A stretch of DNA of 64,000 nt from an uncultured Tateyamaria sp. (GCF_947503045.1 NZ_CANNCF010000004.1:248001-312000), one strand, 5' to 3'; counted from the first letter of the stretch, positions 38,289 through 49,775 are shown. Program-made: numbers and translations. The notes: generated by a model from the sequence alone, not told the origin.

Positions 38289-38316
38289 GCGCCTTTCAGG
38301 CGCATTCCATTTTTTG
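38289..38316 (+). terminator. Probable intrinsic terminator of the lipid A operon
   Basis: GCGCCT (38289-38294) pairs with AGGCGC (38298-38303) across a TTC loop, followed by ATTCCATTTTTTG. The stem is short but GC-rich. The rest of the 238-base convergent gap to tyrS holds only an 11-base repeat, CGATTGATCTT at 38371 and 38447. Confidence 0.55.
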
Positions 38317-38517
38317 ATTTGGGAAACGCTTCGGCCTCACCAAGACAAAGATATGTCCCGAACCCTGCCTCGATTGATCTTTTGCGTGACAGAGCCGCCC
38401 GTCTTTCCCAAGACCAATAGCCGTATCCCCTGAAGGGGCCCCTCGGCGATTGATCTTGGCAAAGCCATGCGTCCCCGTCCCTTGAAGCTCAAGCGAGGCC
38501 GGCTCCGAGACAAAGCT

Positions 38518-39759
38518 TTAGTCCAGTTGGACCAGCGCGTGGCGCTTTTTACCGGCCGAGAGCTTGATGGGAGAGGCGAGGGCGCCTGCGTCGATCATCA
38601 GCCCGGCATTGTCGAGCGGTTGATCGTTAAGCCGCGCGCCACCTTCGGCGATCAGGCGCTTGGCCTCTTTGCCCGATCCGGCAAGTCCGGATTTCACGAT
38701 CAGTTGTACGATCGAGATGCCGTCGCCGATGTCATTCGCGCTCAGGATGAGCGTCGGCAGGTCGTCCCCCACACCGCCCTTTTCGAACACGTCGCGCGCG
38801 GTGTCTGCGGCAGCGCGGGCCGCCTCGGCCCCGTGCAGCAGCGTGGTGATTTCCGTCGCCAGACGCACCTTGGCTTCGTTGATCTCGGACCCTTCAAGTG
38901 CGCCCAGTCGGTCGCATTCTTCGAGCGGCAACTCGGTATAAAGCTTCAGGAACCGGCCCACATCCGCATCGGTCGTGTTGCGCCAGAACTGCCAGAACTC
39001 GTAAGGGGAGAGCATCTCGGGGTTCAGCCAGACGGCACCTGATTGGGATTTGCCCATCTTCTTGCCATCAGACGTGGTCAGCAGCGGCGAGGTGAGGCCA
39101 TAAACCTCGCCCTCGATCACCCGGCGGGTGAGGTCGATGCCGTTGACAATATTGCCCCACTGATCGCTGCCGCCCATCTGCAGGATGCAGCCATAGCGGC
39201 GATGAAGCTCCATGAAATCATAGGCTTGCAGGATCATGTAGTTGAATTCGAGGAAAGACAGCGACTGTTCGCGATCCAGCCGGGACTTCACACTTTCAAA
39301 GCTCAGCATCCGGTTGATCGAGAAATGCCGCCCAATGTCACGCAGGAAATCGAGGTAATTCAGATCATCCAGCCATTCGGCATTGTTGAGCATCTGCGCG
39401 CCCGATCCATAGTCGAGATAGGCCGAAAACACCTGCTTGATGCCCGCGATATTGGCGTCAATCGCCGCCGCATCCAGCAAAGGGCGTTCGTCAGCCCGGA
39501 AGGATGGATCGCCGACCTTGGTTGTGCCCCCACCCATCAACGTGATCGGATTGTGGCCCGTCTTTTGAAACCAGCGCAGCATCATGATCTGGATGAGCGA
39601 GCCCACATGCAGCGATTTGGCCGTCGCATCGAACCCGATATAGGCCGATTGAGGCCCCTTCAGCAGCGTCTCGTCCAGTCCTTGCAGATCGGTGCAATCG
39701 GCCAGAAATCCGCGCGATTGCATCACGTGCAGGAAATCGGATCGGGGCGAATAGGTCAT
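38518..39759 (-). CDS. tyrS: Tyrosyl-tRNA synthetase
   Basis: 413 residues from the ATG at 39759 (MTYSPRSDF), with AAGGACAAG upstream; the frame is open further but reads as the antisense of anmK. Class I motifs are [11 protein letters not shown] (HIGH-like) and GKKMGKSQ (KMSKS-like); tyrosine-binding [10 protein letters not shown] and [11 protein letters not shown] are present. The last about 60 residues are an S4 RNA-binding domain. Charges tRNA-Tyr with tyrosine. Confidence 0.95.
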   Translation of the reverse strand: MTYSPRSDFLHVMQSRGFLADCTDLQGLDETLLKGPQSAYIGFDATAKSLHVGSLIQIMMLRWFQKTGHNPITLMGGGTTKVGDPSFRADERPLLDAAAIDANIAGIKQVFSAYLDYGSGAQMLNNAEWLDDLNYLDFLRDIGRHFSINRMLSFESVKSRLDREQSLSFLEFNYMILQAYDFMELHRRYGCILQMGGSDQWGNIVNGIDLTRRVIEGEVYGLTSPLLTTSDGKKMGKSQSGAVWLNPEMLSPYEFWQFWRNTTDADVGRFLKLYTELPLEECDRLGALEGSEINEAKVRLATEITTLLHGAEAARAAADTARDVFEKGGVGDDLPTLILSANDIGDGISIVQLIVKSGLAGSGKEAKRLIAEGGARLNDQPLDNAGLMIDAGALASPIKLSAGKKRHALVQLD

Positions 39760-39847
39760 GGCTTGTCCTTGGCGCAGTGCTGCCGCAGTCTGACACAAGA
39801 CCGGGCTTTGGCCGTCTATAGGCCGCAGCAGCGCAAAGGAAAAGACA

Positions 39848-40972
39848 TTGGATAAGCTCAGGCAGAAAGGGGTGGTGATCCGTGCCCTTGGGGCCATGTC
39901 GGGCACGTCGCTGGATGGGGTGGACGCCGCCGTGCTTGAGACGGATGGGGTGAATATCACGGGTTTTGGGCCGTTTGAGTATCGCAGTTATTCGTCGCCC
40001 GAACAGAACACCTTGCGCGCTGCTCTGAACCAATGGGCGGGGCCGACGCTCGCACCGGCGACCGACGTCGTGATGGCCGCGCATCAGGCGCTCTTGTCAC
40101 AATTTGAGGGCATCGATCTGGTGGGCTTTCACGGCCAGACCGTCGCCCATGCGCCGCGCAGCCGTGGCACGCTGCAACTGGGGGACGGGGCCGCACTGGC
40201 CGATGCCCTTGGGGTGCCCGTGGTGTGGGATTTCCGTTCGGCCGATGTGGAACTGGGTGGTGAGGGCGCGCCGCTGGCACCGTTCTTTCACTTTGCCTGC
40301 GCCAAATGGATCAAGGCGACCGGGCCGATCGCCTTTTTGAACCTTGGCGGCGTCGGCAACATCACCTGGGTCGACCCGACCCATGACGCGCCCGAAGCGC
40401 ACGGCGCGCTGCTTGCTTTTGATACCGGCCCGGCCAACGCACCGCTCAACGATCTAATGCTCAAACGCCTTGGCCAACCCTATGACAAGGACGGCGCATT
40501 GGCCAAACAGGGCACGGTTGAAACCGGCGCATTGGAGCTGTTCCTTGCCGAGCCCTTCTTTGCCCGCATGCCGCCCAAGTCACTGGATCGCAACGATTTT
40601 GCCGAGATGGTGGGGCTGGTCAACGAGTTGAGTGATGCGGATGCCGCCGCCACCCTGACGGCCATGTGCGCGACTGGTGTGGCCGAGGCAATGCAGCATT
40701 GCCCAAGCCCGCCAACCCGCGTGCTGGTGACCGGGGGCGGGCGGCGCAATCCGGTGCTGATGAAGATGCTTGAGGTCTCTCTCGATTGCCCCGTGATGCC
40801 GGTCGAGGATGTGGGGCTGGATGGGGATATGCTTGAGGCGCAAGCCTTTGCCTATCTCGCTGTGCGCGTCGCCCGCGGTCTGCCCACCTCTTGTCCCGGC
40901 ACGACGGGCGTGCGGGCGGCAGTTGGTGGTGGCACGGTCAGCGTTCCTGACTCTGTGCGCTCCCTGATCTGA
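39848..40972 (+). CDS. anmK: 1,6-anhydro-N-acetylmuramic acid kinase
   Basis: 374 residues starting at a TTG (39848) with AAGGA seven bases upstream; in-frame GTGs at 39872 and 39875 are possible. [39 protein letters not shown] and [13 protein letters not shown] are the sugar-kinase-fold motifs. It opens and phosphorylates anhydroMurNAc in peptidoglycan recycling, consistent with the lytic transglycosylase in this window. It is divergent from tyrS. Confidence 0.93.
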   Translation: MDKLRQKGVVIRALGAMSGTSLDGVDAAVLETDGVNITGFGPFEYRSYSSPEQNTLRAALNQWAGPTLAPATDVVMAAHQALLSQFEGIDLVGFHGQTVAHAPRSRGTLQLGDGAALADALGVPVVWDFRSADVELGGEGAPLAPFFHFACAKWIKATGPIAFLNLGGVGNITWVDPTHDAPEAHGALLAFDTGPANAPLNDLMLKRLGQPYDKDGALAKQGTVETGALELFLAEPFFARMPPKSLDRNDFAEMVGLVNELSDADAAATLTAMCATGVAEAMQHCPSPPTRVLVTGGGRRNPVLMKMLEVSLDCPVMPVEDVGLDGDMLEAQAFAYLAVRVARGLPTSCPGTTGVRAAVGGGTVSVPDSVRSLI

Positions 40973-40978
40973 GCCGAC

Positions 40979-41395
40979 CTAGCGCGGGATGTCGAACCCT
41001 GGCGGGGCCAGTGTGAACCCTTCGAACTGGAACCCGGGCGAGACGGTGCAACTGACCAGCGTGTAATCACCCGTGCTGCGCGCCGCCTGCCAGTGCTGTT
41101 CCGGTACGATGATCTGGGGCGCACCGGCGCTCAGATCCGGGGTCAGCAAATGATCAACCGCCGGGCCTGCCTCATCCGGGCTCAGCGACAGGATCAGCGG
41201 ATCGCCCGCGTGATACAGCCAGATTTCGGTGGCATCGACGCGGTGCCACTGGCTGGTCTCGCCCCGCGCCAGCAGGAAATAGATACAGGTGCCGCTGGGG
41301 CGCCCTTCGTTTTCCGCGACCCAGGTCTGGCGATAATGGCCGCCCTCGGGATGGGGCGACAGGCGCAGGTGGTCAATGATCTCTTGTGCGGTCAT
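40979..41395 (-). CDS. Cupin, DUF985 family
   Basis: 138 residues. SPHPEGGHYRQTW, TCIYFLLARGETSQWHRV and the YHAGDPL turn fit the DUF985 cupin barrel, which includes sugar-epimerase-like and stress proteins of unknown reaction. VPEQHWQAAR and PGFQFEGFTLA complete the barrel. The stop is six bases from the convergent anmK end. Divergent from the oxidoreductase with a 24-base gap. Confidence 0.85.
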   Translation of the reverse strand: MTAQEIIDHLRLSPHPEGGHYRQTWVAENEGRPSGTCIYFLLARGETSQWHRVDATEIWLYHAGDPLILSLSPDEAGPAVDHLLTPDLSAGAPQIIVPEQHWQAARSTGDYTLVSCTVSPGFQFEGFTLAPPGFDIPR

Positions 41396-41419
41396 GCCCG
41401 CAGGCTAGGGTGGGTTGAT

Positions 41420-42481
41420 ATGCAGAGCAAGCAGATGAAAATCGTGATCGTTGGCGGCGGCATCATCGGTGCTGCCCTTGCCCGATCCCTGTGCACAGCA
41501 GGCGCAGACGTGACCCTGTTCGAGGGGGCCCCGGGTGCCACACCCGCCTCGTTCGGCTGGGTCAATGCCAGCTTTTTTCTCACCCCCGAGCACTTTGCCC
41601 TGCGCGCCGAAGGGCTGGCCGCCTGGCGCCGTCTGGGCGGGCATGTGACGTGGGCAGGCTGTCTGTGCTGGGAAGAGACGGGCGCTGCGTTTGATGCGCA
41701 ACGCGATCAGTTGTGCGCGCTGGGATATGCGGTGGAGGAGGTCACACCGGACAGGTGGGCCGCGCTGGAACCCGACATTGCCGCCCCACCGTGCGCCCTG
41801 CACTTTGCGCAGGAGGGGGTGGCAGCGCCTGCTGACACAGTGGCTTCAATGTTGCGGGGCGTGCGCCGTGTGTCCGGTGTCCGGGTGCTGGGCCTGACCC
41901 ACAGGGGCGACAGGATCACGGGGATCGAAACGGCGCAGGGTCATGTGCCCGCAGACCGGGTGATTGTCGCCGCCGGGATCGGCAGTCCGGACCTGCTGAG
42001 CCCGGTTGGTGTTGATCTACCCATGTTGCGCCGTCCGGGGTTGATGCTGCGCACGGCCCCCGTGCGGCAGGTGATGCGCCACATCCTCGTCGCACCGGGG
42101 CAAGAGCTGCGACAGGAGGCCCAGGGCCACATCTGGGCACCAACCGCGCCCAATCATCAAAGCGACGATGCCAGTGAGATCAGTGACCGGCCTGACCTGC
42201 TGGCGGACGCTGCCTTGGAGCGTGTGCAGGCGTTGGTGCCGGGACATCGGCTCACTTGGGAACAGGTCATGCTGGCCGAACGCCCGGTGCCACGAGACGG
42301 CCTTCCCGTGATCGGGGCGTGCGGGCCCGAGGGGCTATTCGTGGCCGTCATGCACTCGGGCATCACATTGGCGGCGATCACGGCCGAAGTGTTGGCTCCG
42401 CAGGTGCTCGACCGCCCGCTCAGCAATGCGCAGGCTGCATTGACCGCACCCTTCACCTCGGACAGATTTCAAAGCGGGTGA
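41420..42481 (+). CDS. FAD-dependent oxidoreductase (D-amino acid oxidase family)
   Basis: 353 residues from the ATG at 41420, with AGGGTGGG upstream; a second ATG at 41435 gives MKIVIVGGG. The dinucleotide fold IVIVGGGIIGAALARSLC is followed by FEGAPGATPASFGWVNASFF, typical of DAO-type amine oxidases. The C-terminus GLFVAVMHSGITLAAITAEV is the second FAD contact. The substrate is unknown. The 3' end overlaps the convergent GNAT gene by 13 bases. Confidence 0.85.
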   Translation: MQSKQMKIVIVGGGIIGAALARSLCTAGADVTLFEGAPGATPASFGWVNASFFLTPEHFALRAEGLAAWRRLGGHVTWAGCLCWEETGAAFDAQRDQLCALGYAVEEVTPDRWAALEPDIAAPPCALHFAQEGVAAPADTVASMLRGVRRVSGVRVLGLTHRGDRITGIETAQGHVPADRVIVAAGIGSPDLLSPVGVDLPMLRRPGLMLRTAPVRQVMRHILVAPGQELRQEAQGHIWAPTAPNHQSDDASEISDRPDLLADAALERVQALVPGHRLTWEQVMLAERPVPRDGLPVIGACGPEGLFVAVMHSGITLAAITAEVLAPQVLDRPLSNAQAALTAPFTSDRFQSG

Positions 42482-42974
42482 TCAAAGAACCGCAGGTACG
42501 GTTCGAACTGGACTTCGGGCTCGTAAAACGGCGGGCAAGGTTGAAAGCCAAGGCGTTCATACAGACCAATCGCCTCAGTCAGGTGGATCATGGTGTCGAG
42601 CACCATGCGATTGTAGCCATCCGCCCGCGCGCGGGTCATGCAATCCTCGATCAGAGCACGTCCCGCCCCGGTGCCACGGGCCGCAGGGTCGACAAAGACA
42701 CGTTTGATCTCTGTCACGCCGGGAATGGCGAGGGGGTAATACATAGCACAGCCCACGACCGCGTCGTTGATCGTGGCCAGCACAATATCGCCCTTGGGCC
42801 GCGCATGGATGCGGGGCAGGTCGGCGATCAGCACGGCATAGCTTTCCTTGCTGTAATAGGTCTCGACAATGGGCGGCATATCGGCCGAGCGTTCAACAAG
42901 CAGGTCGCGATAAGCCCAGCACAGACGGGCGATGTCATCGCCGTCAGCGGGGGTTGCCGGGCGCAGAGTGAGTG

Positions 42975-42978
<4 letters not shown>
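42469..42978 (-). CDS. GNAT-family N-acetyltransferase
   Basis: 169 residues. Acetyl-CoA loop is in VFVDPAARGTGAGRALIEDC (R-G-x-G-x-A pattern), then AIGLYERLGFQPCPPFYEPE. Substrate unknown. The start overlaps the stop of the small secreted protein (ATGA, 42975-42978), so it is the third member of an eno transcript. Confidence 0.87.
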
Positions 42979-44587
<1,609 letters not shown>

Positions 44588-44630
44588 TTACGTAGCGTTT
44601 ACAGCGATGGGGGCGCTAACAAAAGGGGGC

Positions 44631-45512
44631 TCAGGGCGATGCGGTGGATTTTACGACTCGCTCGCGCCAAAGGGTGTAAAGCCCCGAGGCAATGATGATC
44701 GCAGCCCCCGTCAGGGTCAGCGCATCGGGGTTTTCGCCGAAGAAGACCAGCGCGATGATCAGCGCAAAGATCATGCGCGAATAGCGGAACGGCGTGACAT
44801 AGCTGATCTGGCCGATGCGGGTGGCAAAGGTAATCGCGAAATAGGCGACGGCCCCGATCAGCACACAGATCGTCAGAATGCCCCAGTCGCGCGGTGACGG
44901 CGCCACCACCCGATCGCCGCTGACGACGATCAGGATGGCAGCAGCAGGCACGAGCGAGGCAAAGGCCAGCATGCTCAGCTGCATCGAACTGATCGCGGCG
45001 GGCACGCGCCGTGTCGCCAGATCGCGTGCAGCAAGGCCCAGCACCCCCACAACCGCATAGATCGACAGCCAGTTGAACCCTTCGGTTCCGGGCCGGATGA
45101 TCATCAGCACACCGCCAAAGCCCACGATGATCGCACCCCAACGCCGCCACCCGACAGGTTCGGCCAGAAAAAGAGCGGCCCCGAGGGTCACCAGCAAAGG
45201 TGCGGCCTGCAGGATGGCCGATGCGGTGGACAGGGGGATAAGCGCAAGGGCGGTGACAAAGCCGACAGCACCGCTCAACTCAGCAAGGTTGCGCAACAGA
45301 ACGGCGGGGTGGAGAAATGCGCGCCCACAGAGCGCAACCCCTTGTGCGCGACAGATACCGGCAAAGACGATGAAGCCGCCAAGGCCCAGCACCCCGATGA
45401 TTTGCCCGACCGGCATAGAGGCGGCGAGCACCTTGATCAGTGCGTCCTCGATGGCAAAGGCCAGCATGGCCAGCACCATCACGCCCGCTGCGCGCAGATT
45501 GTCATTGATCAT
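44631..45512 (-). CDS. DMT-superfamily transporter (EamA)
   Basis: 293 residues in about ten hydrophobic segments, two EamA repeats. VMVLAMLAFAIEDALIKVLA opens the first; a typical GENPDALTLTGAAIIIASGLY closes the second. Probably an inner-membrane exporter of small metabolites; the substrate cannot be told. Starts three bases after the stop of the NYN-domain gene, so co-transcribed with it and probably with the Fur-type gene. Confidence 0.87.
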   Translation of the reverse strand: MINDNLRAAGVMVLAMLAFAIEDALIKVLAASMPVGQIIGVLGLGGFIVFAGICRAQGVALCGRAFLHPAVLLRNLAELSGAVGFVTALALIPLSTASAILQAAPLLVTLGAALFLAEPVGWRRWGAIIVGFGGVLMIIRPGTEGFNWLSIYAVVGVLGLAARDLATRRVPAAISSMQLSMLAFASLVPAAAILIVVSGDRVVAPSPRDWGILTICVLIGAVAYFAITFATRIGQISYVTPFRYSRMIFALIIALVFFGENPDALTLTGAAIIIASGLYTLWRERVVKSTASP

Positions 45513-45515
45513 GGG

Positions 45516-46208
45516 CTACCGTTTCAGCCGCATCATCAACTGATTGCCCTGTTTGCGGGTTTCGACACCTTTGAGCGACTCGACCAACGCCGACAGCTTG
45601 CGATGCCCATATGTCCGCGTGTCGAAATCGGGGTGGGCGTTCTGGATCGCCTGTCCGATCTGCCCGAGCGCGTACCAGTCATCATCCTGCTGGATCTTGT
45701 CCATCGCCCCTTCGATCAGGGGCAGGGCGGATTTGGGGGCAGCGCGGCTGGAGGCCTGTTCGGGTTCGTCCAGCAGGTTCTCGATCAGGATAAAGCGGTT
45801 GCAGACATTGCGCAGCGCCTCGGGCGCTTTGGATTCGCCGATGCCGATCACGGTCAGCCCATCCTCGCGCAGGCGGTTGGCAAGGGCGGTGAAATCGCTG
45901 TCGGAGGAGACAATGACAAAGCCGTCAAAGCGCCCCCCATGCAGGATATCCATCGCGTCGATCACAAGGCCGATGTCGCTGGCGTTCTTGCCGGTGGTGT
46001 TCGAGGTGTCCTGATGGGCGACTAGGCCCAGTTCCAGAATCCGCGCCGACCACGCATTCAGCCGCCCGGAGGTCCAGTCGCCATAGACCCGGCGCAGGGC
46101 CGGTTCGCCAATCGCCGTGACCTCGCGCAGGATGGCATCGGCGAATTTGGCAGGCACGTTGTCGGCATCGATCAATACGGCCAACAGGGGGCGGTCTCGG
46201 TCAGTCAC
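45516..46208 (-). CDS. NYN-domain (LabA/DUF88-type) protein with OST-HTH/LOTUS-like C-terminus
   Basis: 230 residues from a GTG at 46208 with AAAGGAAA upstream. The N-terminal NYN/PIN-like nuclease fold shows VLIDADNVP, KNASDIGLVIDAMD and VSSDSDFTALANRL, giving the acidic metal-binding residues. The C-terminal about 70 residues (WYALGQIGQAIQNAHPDFD, TYGHRKLSALVESL) resemble an OST-HTH/LOTUS RNA-binding domain. RNase activity is inferred from the fold. Lies 23 bases after the Fur-type gene. Confidence 0.85.
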   Translation of the reverse strand: MTDRDRPLLAVLIDADNVPAKFADAILREVTAIGEPALRRVYGDWTSGRLNAWSARILELGLVAHQDTSNTTGKNASDIGLVIDAMDILHGGRFDGFVIVSSDSDFTALANRLREDGLTVIGIGESKAPEALRNVCNRFILIENLLDEPEQASSRAAPKSALPLIEGAMDKIQQDDDWYALGQIGQAIQNAHPDFDTRTYGHRKLSALVESLKGVETRKQGNQLMMRLKR

Positions 46209-46231
46209 ATAATTTCCTTTGCGGTGCGCAC

Positions 46232-46651
46232 TCAGCGCTTTTTCGGCACGCCATAGAGTTCGAGACGATGGCCGCGCAACTCATAGCCCAGTTTCTGGGC
46301 GATCTTTTCCTGCAGGGCCTCGATCTCTTCATCCATGAATTCGATCACTTCGCCCGAGTTCATGTCGATCAGGTGGTCGTGATGTTCACGCTCTGCATCT
46401 TCGTAGCGCGCGCGTCCATCCCCGAATTCCAGCTTGTCGAGAATCCCGGCCTCTTCGAACAGTTTGACAGTGCGATAGACAGTGGCGATCGAGATGCCGG
46501 AATCCACGGCACTGGCGCGATTGTACAGCTCTTCGACGTCCGGGTGGTCGTCCGAGGCCTGCAGCACTTCGGCAATGATCCGGCGGGGCTGGGTCATGCG
46601 CAGGCCCATGGCTTCGCTGCGGGCGGTGATGGAGGGTCGTTTTGCACTCAT
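46232..46651 (-). CDS. Fur-family metal-dependent regulator
   Basis: 139 residues from the ATG at 46651. The winged helix MGLRMTQPRRIIAEVL... ISIATVYRTVKLFEEAGIL is followed by REHHDHLIDMNSGEVIEF, the Fur HHDH metal site. It lacks the CxxC structural zinc pair, as in many alphaproteobacterial Fur/Mur proteins, so iron or manganese response are both possible. First of a run with the NYN and EamA genes; divergent from the helicase. Confidence 0.88.
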   Translation of the reverse strand: MSAKRPSITARSEAMGLRMTQPRRIIAEVLQASDDHPDVEELYNRASAVDSGISIATVYRTVKLFEEAGILDKLEFGDGRARYEDAEREHHDHLIDMNSGEVIEFMDEEIEALQEKIAQKLGYELRGHRLELYGVPKKR

Positions 46652-46741
46652 ATCCGCTGGTTTAGCGGGTGTTTGCCGCTTGCACAATTCGCTTGGCTCA
46701 ATTGCGGTTGACGCCAACGGGGTATGGGTCCACTGGGGGCC

Positions 46742-48031
46742 ATGAGTGATTTTGACATGATGAACCTGCCCGCCGCCCTTGGCGCCCGCGTGGCACAGAT
46801 GGGTCTGACGGACCCAACCCCGATTCAGGCCCAGGCTATCCCGCATGCGATGAACGGGCGCGACGTGATGGGCCTTGCCCAGACCGGCACCGGCAAGACG
46901 GCCGCCTTTGGCATCCCGCTGATCGCGCGGCTGATGGAAGAGGGCGGGCGCGCCGCCCCCAAGACCGCGCGCGGTCTGATCCTGGCCCCGACCCGCGAGC
47001 TTGCCGGGCAGATCGCCCATGTGTTGCGTGATCTGACGGATATGAAAGTGCAGATCGTGGTCGGCGGTGTGTCGATCAACCCGCAGATCCAGCGCCTGTC
47101 CAAGGGTGTCGATATTCTGGTCGCGACCCCCGGTCGCCTGCTTGATCTGTGTGATCGCCGCGCGGTGCGGCTGGATCAGACCGGGTTTCTGGTGCTGGAT
47201 GAGGCGGATCAGATGCTCGACCTCGGCTTTGTCCACGATCTGCGCAAGATCGCGTCGATGATGGGTGAGGATCGCCAGACCATGTTGTTTTCGGCCACCA
47301 TGCCCAAGCAGATGGCAGAGATCGCAGGCAGTTACCTGCGCAACCCGATCCGGATCGAAGTCTCACCCCCCGGCAAGGCCGCCGACAAGGTGACCCAGGC
47401 CATCCACTTTATCGCCAAGGCCGAAAAGACCGCGCTGCTGGTCGAGTTGATGTCCGAGCATAAGGACGAGCGCGCTCTGGTCTTTACCCGCACCAAGCAC
47501 GGGGCGGACCGTCTGGCCCGCGCGCTCGAAAAGAAGGGCTTTGGCGTTGTGGCCATTCACGGTGACAAGCGGCAGGGCCAGCGGGATCGCGCGTTGGCCG
47601 CCTTCAAGGCAAGCGAAGTCAAGGTGATGGTGGCCACGGACGTGGCGGCCCGGGGTCTGGATATTCCGGATGTCAAACACGTCTACAATTTTGATCTGCC
47701 CAACGTGCCCGAGGCCTATGTGCATCGCATCGGTCGCACCGCGCGCGCGGGCAAGGACGGAGCGGCAATTGCGTTTTGTGCGCCGGACGAGATGGATCAG
47801 CTGAAAGACATCCAGAAGGTGCTGAAGACGGCGATCCCTGTCGCCTCCGGTCGCCCTTGGGAGCCGGTCGAGGATCCAACGGCCAAAAAGCCCGGCGGCG
47901 GTGGTCGGGGCAGGGGTCGTGGGGGTCGTGGTGGCGGCGGCGGTGGCGGCCGTCCCGGTGGTGCGCCAGGTGCGGCAAAGCCTGGCAACCGGCGGCGGCG
48001 CAAACCCAAGGCCAAGGGGTCGCAGGGCTGA
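46742..48031 (+). CDS. DEAD-box RNA helicase (RhlE-like)
   Basis: 429 residues from the ATG at 46742. Q motif PTPIQAQAIPHA, motif I AQTGTGKTAAF, PTRELAGQ, DEAD box VLDEADQML, SAT and HRIGRTARAG are all in place. The C-terminal about 50 residues are Gly/Arg-rich (GGGGRGRGRGGRGGGG type) and end lysine-rich, an RNA-binding tail. Likely acts in ribosome assembly or RNA decay; exact subtype uncertain. Confidence 0.93.
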   Translation: MSDFDMMNLPAALGARVAQMGLTDPTPIQAQAIPHAMNGRDVMGLAQTGTGKTAAFGIPLIARLMEEGGRAAPKTARGLILAPTRELAGQIAHVLRDLTDMKVQIVVGGVSINPQIQRLSKGVDILVATPGRLLDLCDRRAVRLDQTGFLVLDEADQMLDLGFVHDLRKIASMMGEDRQTMLFSATMPKQMAEIAGSYLRNPIRIEVSPPGKAADKVTQAIHFIAKAEKTALLVELMSEHKDERALVFTRTKHGADRLARALEKKGFGVVAIHGDKRQGQRDRALAAFKASEVKVMVATDVAARGLDIPDVKHVYNFDLPNVPEAYVHRIGRTARAGKDGAAIAFCAPDEMDQLKDIQKVLKTAIPVASGRPWEPVEDPTAKKPGGGGRGRGRGGRGGGGGGGRPGGAPGAAKPGNRRRRKPKAKGSQG

Positions 48032-48041
48032 CCGGCGCACC

Positions 48042-48698
48042 TTACATCTTTTTGTAGATGCGCCTGTTGTCGCCCTTCGGAATGAGTTTGCGGCTGTCGT
48101 CCAGCATCTCGTCGCCAAAGGCCACGATGAACGCGCCGGATTTCATGGTATCGATCAGGCGTTCTTCGAATTGCCGTTCAATGGCGTTGTCCGACATTGG
48201 ACAGTAGAAAAACACGATGTCATAGCCGCCGTAGTCAAAGTCGAGACAGTCCTGGACAAAGATATCCTTGCCCAGACCATAGCGCTGCCGTCCGGTTTCG
48301 ATCATCTGCGCGGACAGATCAAACCCGTGAATGCAGTCAAAGGTAAAGCGGTCTGTCCGGCCCAGCAGGTGCACATTGCGCCCGGTGCCACAGCCGACTT
48401 CGAGGAAGGAACAGGGCCTGTGGCGCAATTCGCTGTGCTGATAGTCCACGTCTGCGCTCAGAATGCTCTCCAGTTCGAGGATGGCATTCAGAAAATCGTC
48501 CAGATCGATCGGGATGTAGCCAAATGAGCCTTCGGGCAGGTCCGTGTCGTTGATCTCAAGCTGTGCGACATGGTCGATGGCGGCCTTGTAGAGCTTGTTC
48601 TTGTCCAGCGCTTTTGGCAGCCGCGCGGCGAGGGATTGGGCGTGTTCCACCGCTTCGGACAGGTGATCGTCGTCGGTGATCTCTGCGAATTTCTTCAT
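48042..48698 (-). CDS. SAM-dependent methyltransferase
   Basis: 218 residues from the ATG at 48698 (MKKFAEITDDDH); an extended start at 48776 is open but not protein-like. Motif I is SFLEVGCGTGRNVHLLG, followed by IHGFDLSAQMIETGRQR and QDCLDFDYGGYDIVFFYCPM. The first about 90 residues are helical. Substrate unknown. It is convergent with the helicase, 10 bases apart. Confidence 0.83.
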   Translation of the reverse strand: MKKFAEITDDDHLSEAVEHAQSLAARLPKALDKNKLYKAAIDHVAQLEINDTDLPEGSFGYIPIDLDDFLNAILELESILSADVDYQHSELRHRPCSFLEVGCGTGRNVHLLGRTDRFTFDCIHGFDLSAQMIETGRQRYGLGKDIFVQDCLDFDYGGYDIVFFYCPMSDNAIERQFEERLIDTMKSGAFIVAFGDEMLDDSRKLIPKGDNRRIYKKM

Positions 48699-48794
48699 CT
48701 GGGTCTGGCTTTCTCGGGCAGCGTGGACGCGCCTGTTCGGCGCGCCCGGACGCATTGGTACGGGCGTTGCATCCATTTCTGCAACGCCTTGCCC

Positions 48795-49649
48795 TCAGGT
48801 GTAAAGCGACGGCACCCCAAGCTGGGCGTGCACGTTGTTCACCGTGTCTGCATCCATGCCCAACCCTTGGGCGAGGGAGTGCAGGTATTGCGCCTCGGCC
48901 TGGGAATCGAGATCAATGGCCAACAGCGACATCGCATAGACTTGCGGGCCGAGGCCGCGCGGCACCTCTGCCACCAATGCGTTCACATCCACAGGGCGCT
49001 GCATTTCTCCGCGTACAAAGGCCGCCTCTTCGGCGTCAACGTCGCCGCCCAGCTGGCCCATGAGTTTTTCCTGTTCGCCCTCGTCCAACTTGCCGTCGGA
49101 CTTGGCCGCCTGGATCATGGCACGCAGCATCAGTGCGGCCGCAGCCTCCTGATCGGCGGTGGGTTCAATGGCCTCCTGCGGGGTCTGGTCAAAGGACGAG
49201 TTCAGCACCTCGCCAAAGCTTGCATTGTTGCTGGCGGGTCGATTGCCCATGGCCCCACCTAGCGCGCCCAAAAGGCCACCGGCACCGGCGCCGCCGGCAA
49301 GACCACCCAGCATGTCCTGCAGACCGCCGCCCTTGCCACCGCCGCCGAGGTTTTCAAGCAGACCACCAAGACCACCGGCACCGCCCTGTGCGCCACCCAT
49401 GAGGCCACCCAGCATGTCCTGCAGGCCACCGGCACCGCCCTGAGCGCCGCCCGACAGCCCGCCCAGCATATCCTGCAAACCGCCCGCGCCACCTTGTGCG
49501 CCGCCGCCTGCAAGGCCGCCCAAGAGCCCGCCAAGACCACCTCCGGCCCCGGCGGCCTGCGCGCCGCCACGGTTTTTCATCATCGAACTCGCGCCTTTGG
49601 CCACGGCCACGCCGATGGCCACTTTGGCCAGTGTTTTCATCAAACTCAT
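48795..49649 (-). CDS. TerB-like/DUF533 protein with glycine-rich repeats
   Basis: 284 residues from the ATG at 49649, with GGGGGGA upstream. MSLMKTLAKVAIGVAVAKGA is a hydrophobic N-terminus. Residues about 30-135 are repeats of GGLQDMLGGLxGGAQGGA type (three copies of GGLQDMLGGL). The C-terminal domain (MLRAMIQAAKSDGKLDEGEQ and on) is the DUF533/TerB alpha-helical fold with EF-hand-like acidic stretch. Cellular role unknown, perhaps membrane-associated. Confidence 0.83.
   Translation of the reverse strand: MSLMKTLAKVAIGVAVAKGASSMMKNRGGAQAAGAGGGLGGLLGGLAGGGAQGGAGGLQDMLGGLSGGAQGGAGGLQDMLGGLMGGAQGGAGGLGGLLENLGGGGKGGGLQDMLGGLAGGAGAGGLLGALGGAMGNRPASNNASFGEVLNSSFDQTPQEAIEPTADQEAAAALMLRAMIQAAKSDGKLDEGEQEKLMGQLGGDVDAEEAAFVRGEMQRPVDVNALVAEVPRGLGPQVYAMSLLAIDLDSQAEAQYLHSLAQGLGMDADTVNNVHAQLGVPSLYT
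49260..49560. repeat. Coding tandem repeats within the TerB-like gene
   Basis: CCCAGCATGTCCTGCA occurs at 49306-49321 and 49408-49423, and with one change at 49462-49477. These are the DNA copies of the GGLQDMLGGL units. Near-identity at DNA level suggests recent duplication and possible length variation between strains. Confidence 0.75.
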
Positions 49650-49775
49650 AAGGTCCCCCCTGATTATCTGTCTGTCGAATCGATACATGTTAACCTTTGC
49701 ACGAAACGTGTGGCGTGCAGCGGGGAATGTTTGGCGGGAATTGACATCGCCCATAGGCACGGCCCAAGTGCGCCG

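Noticed and set aside
49260..49560. CRISPR-like repeats
   Set aside because: The repeats are inside an open reading frame, irregularly spaced (102 and 54 bases), and encode the GGLQDMLGGL units.
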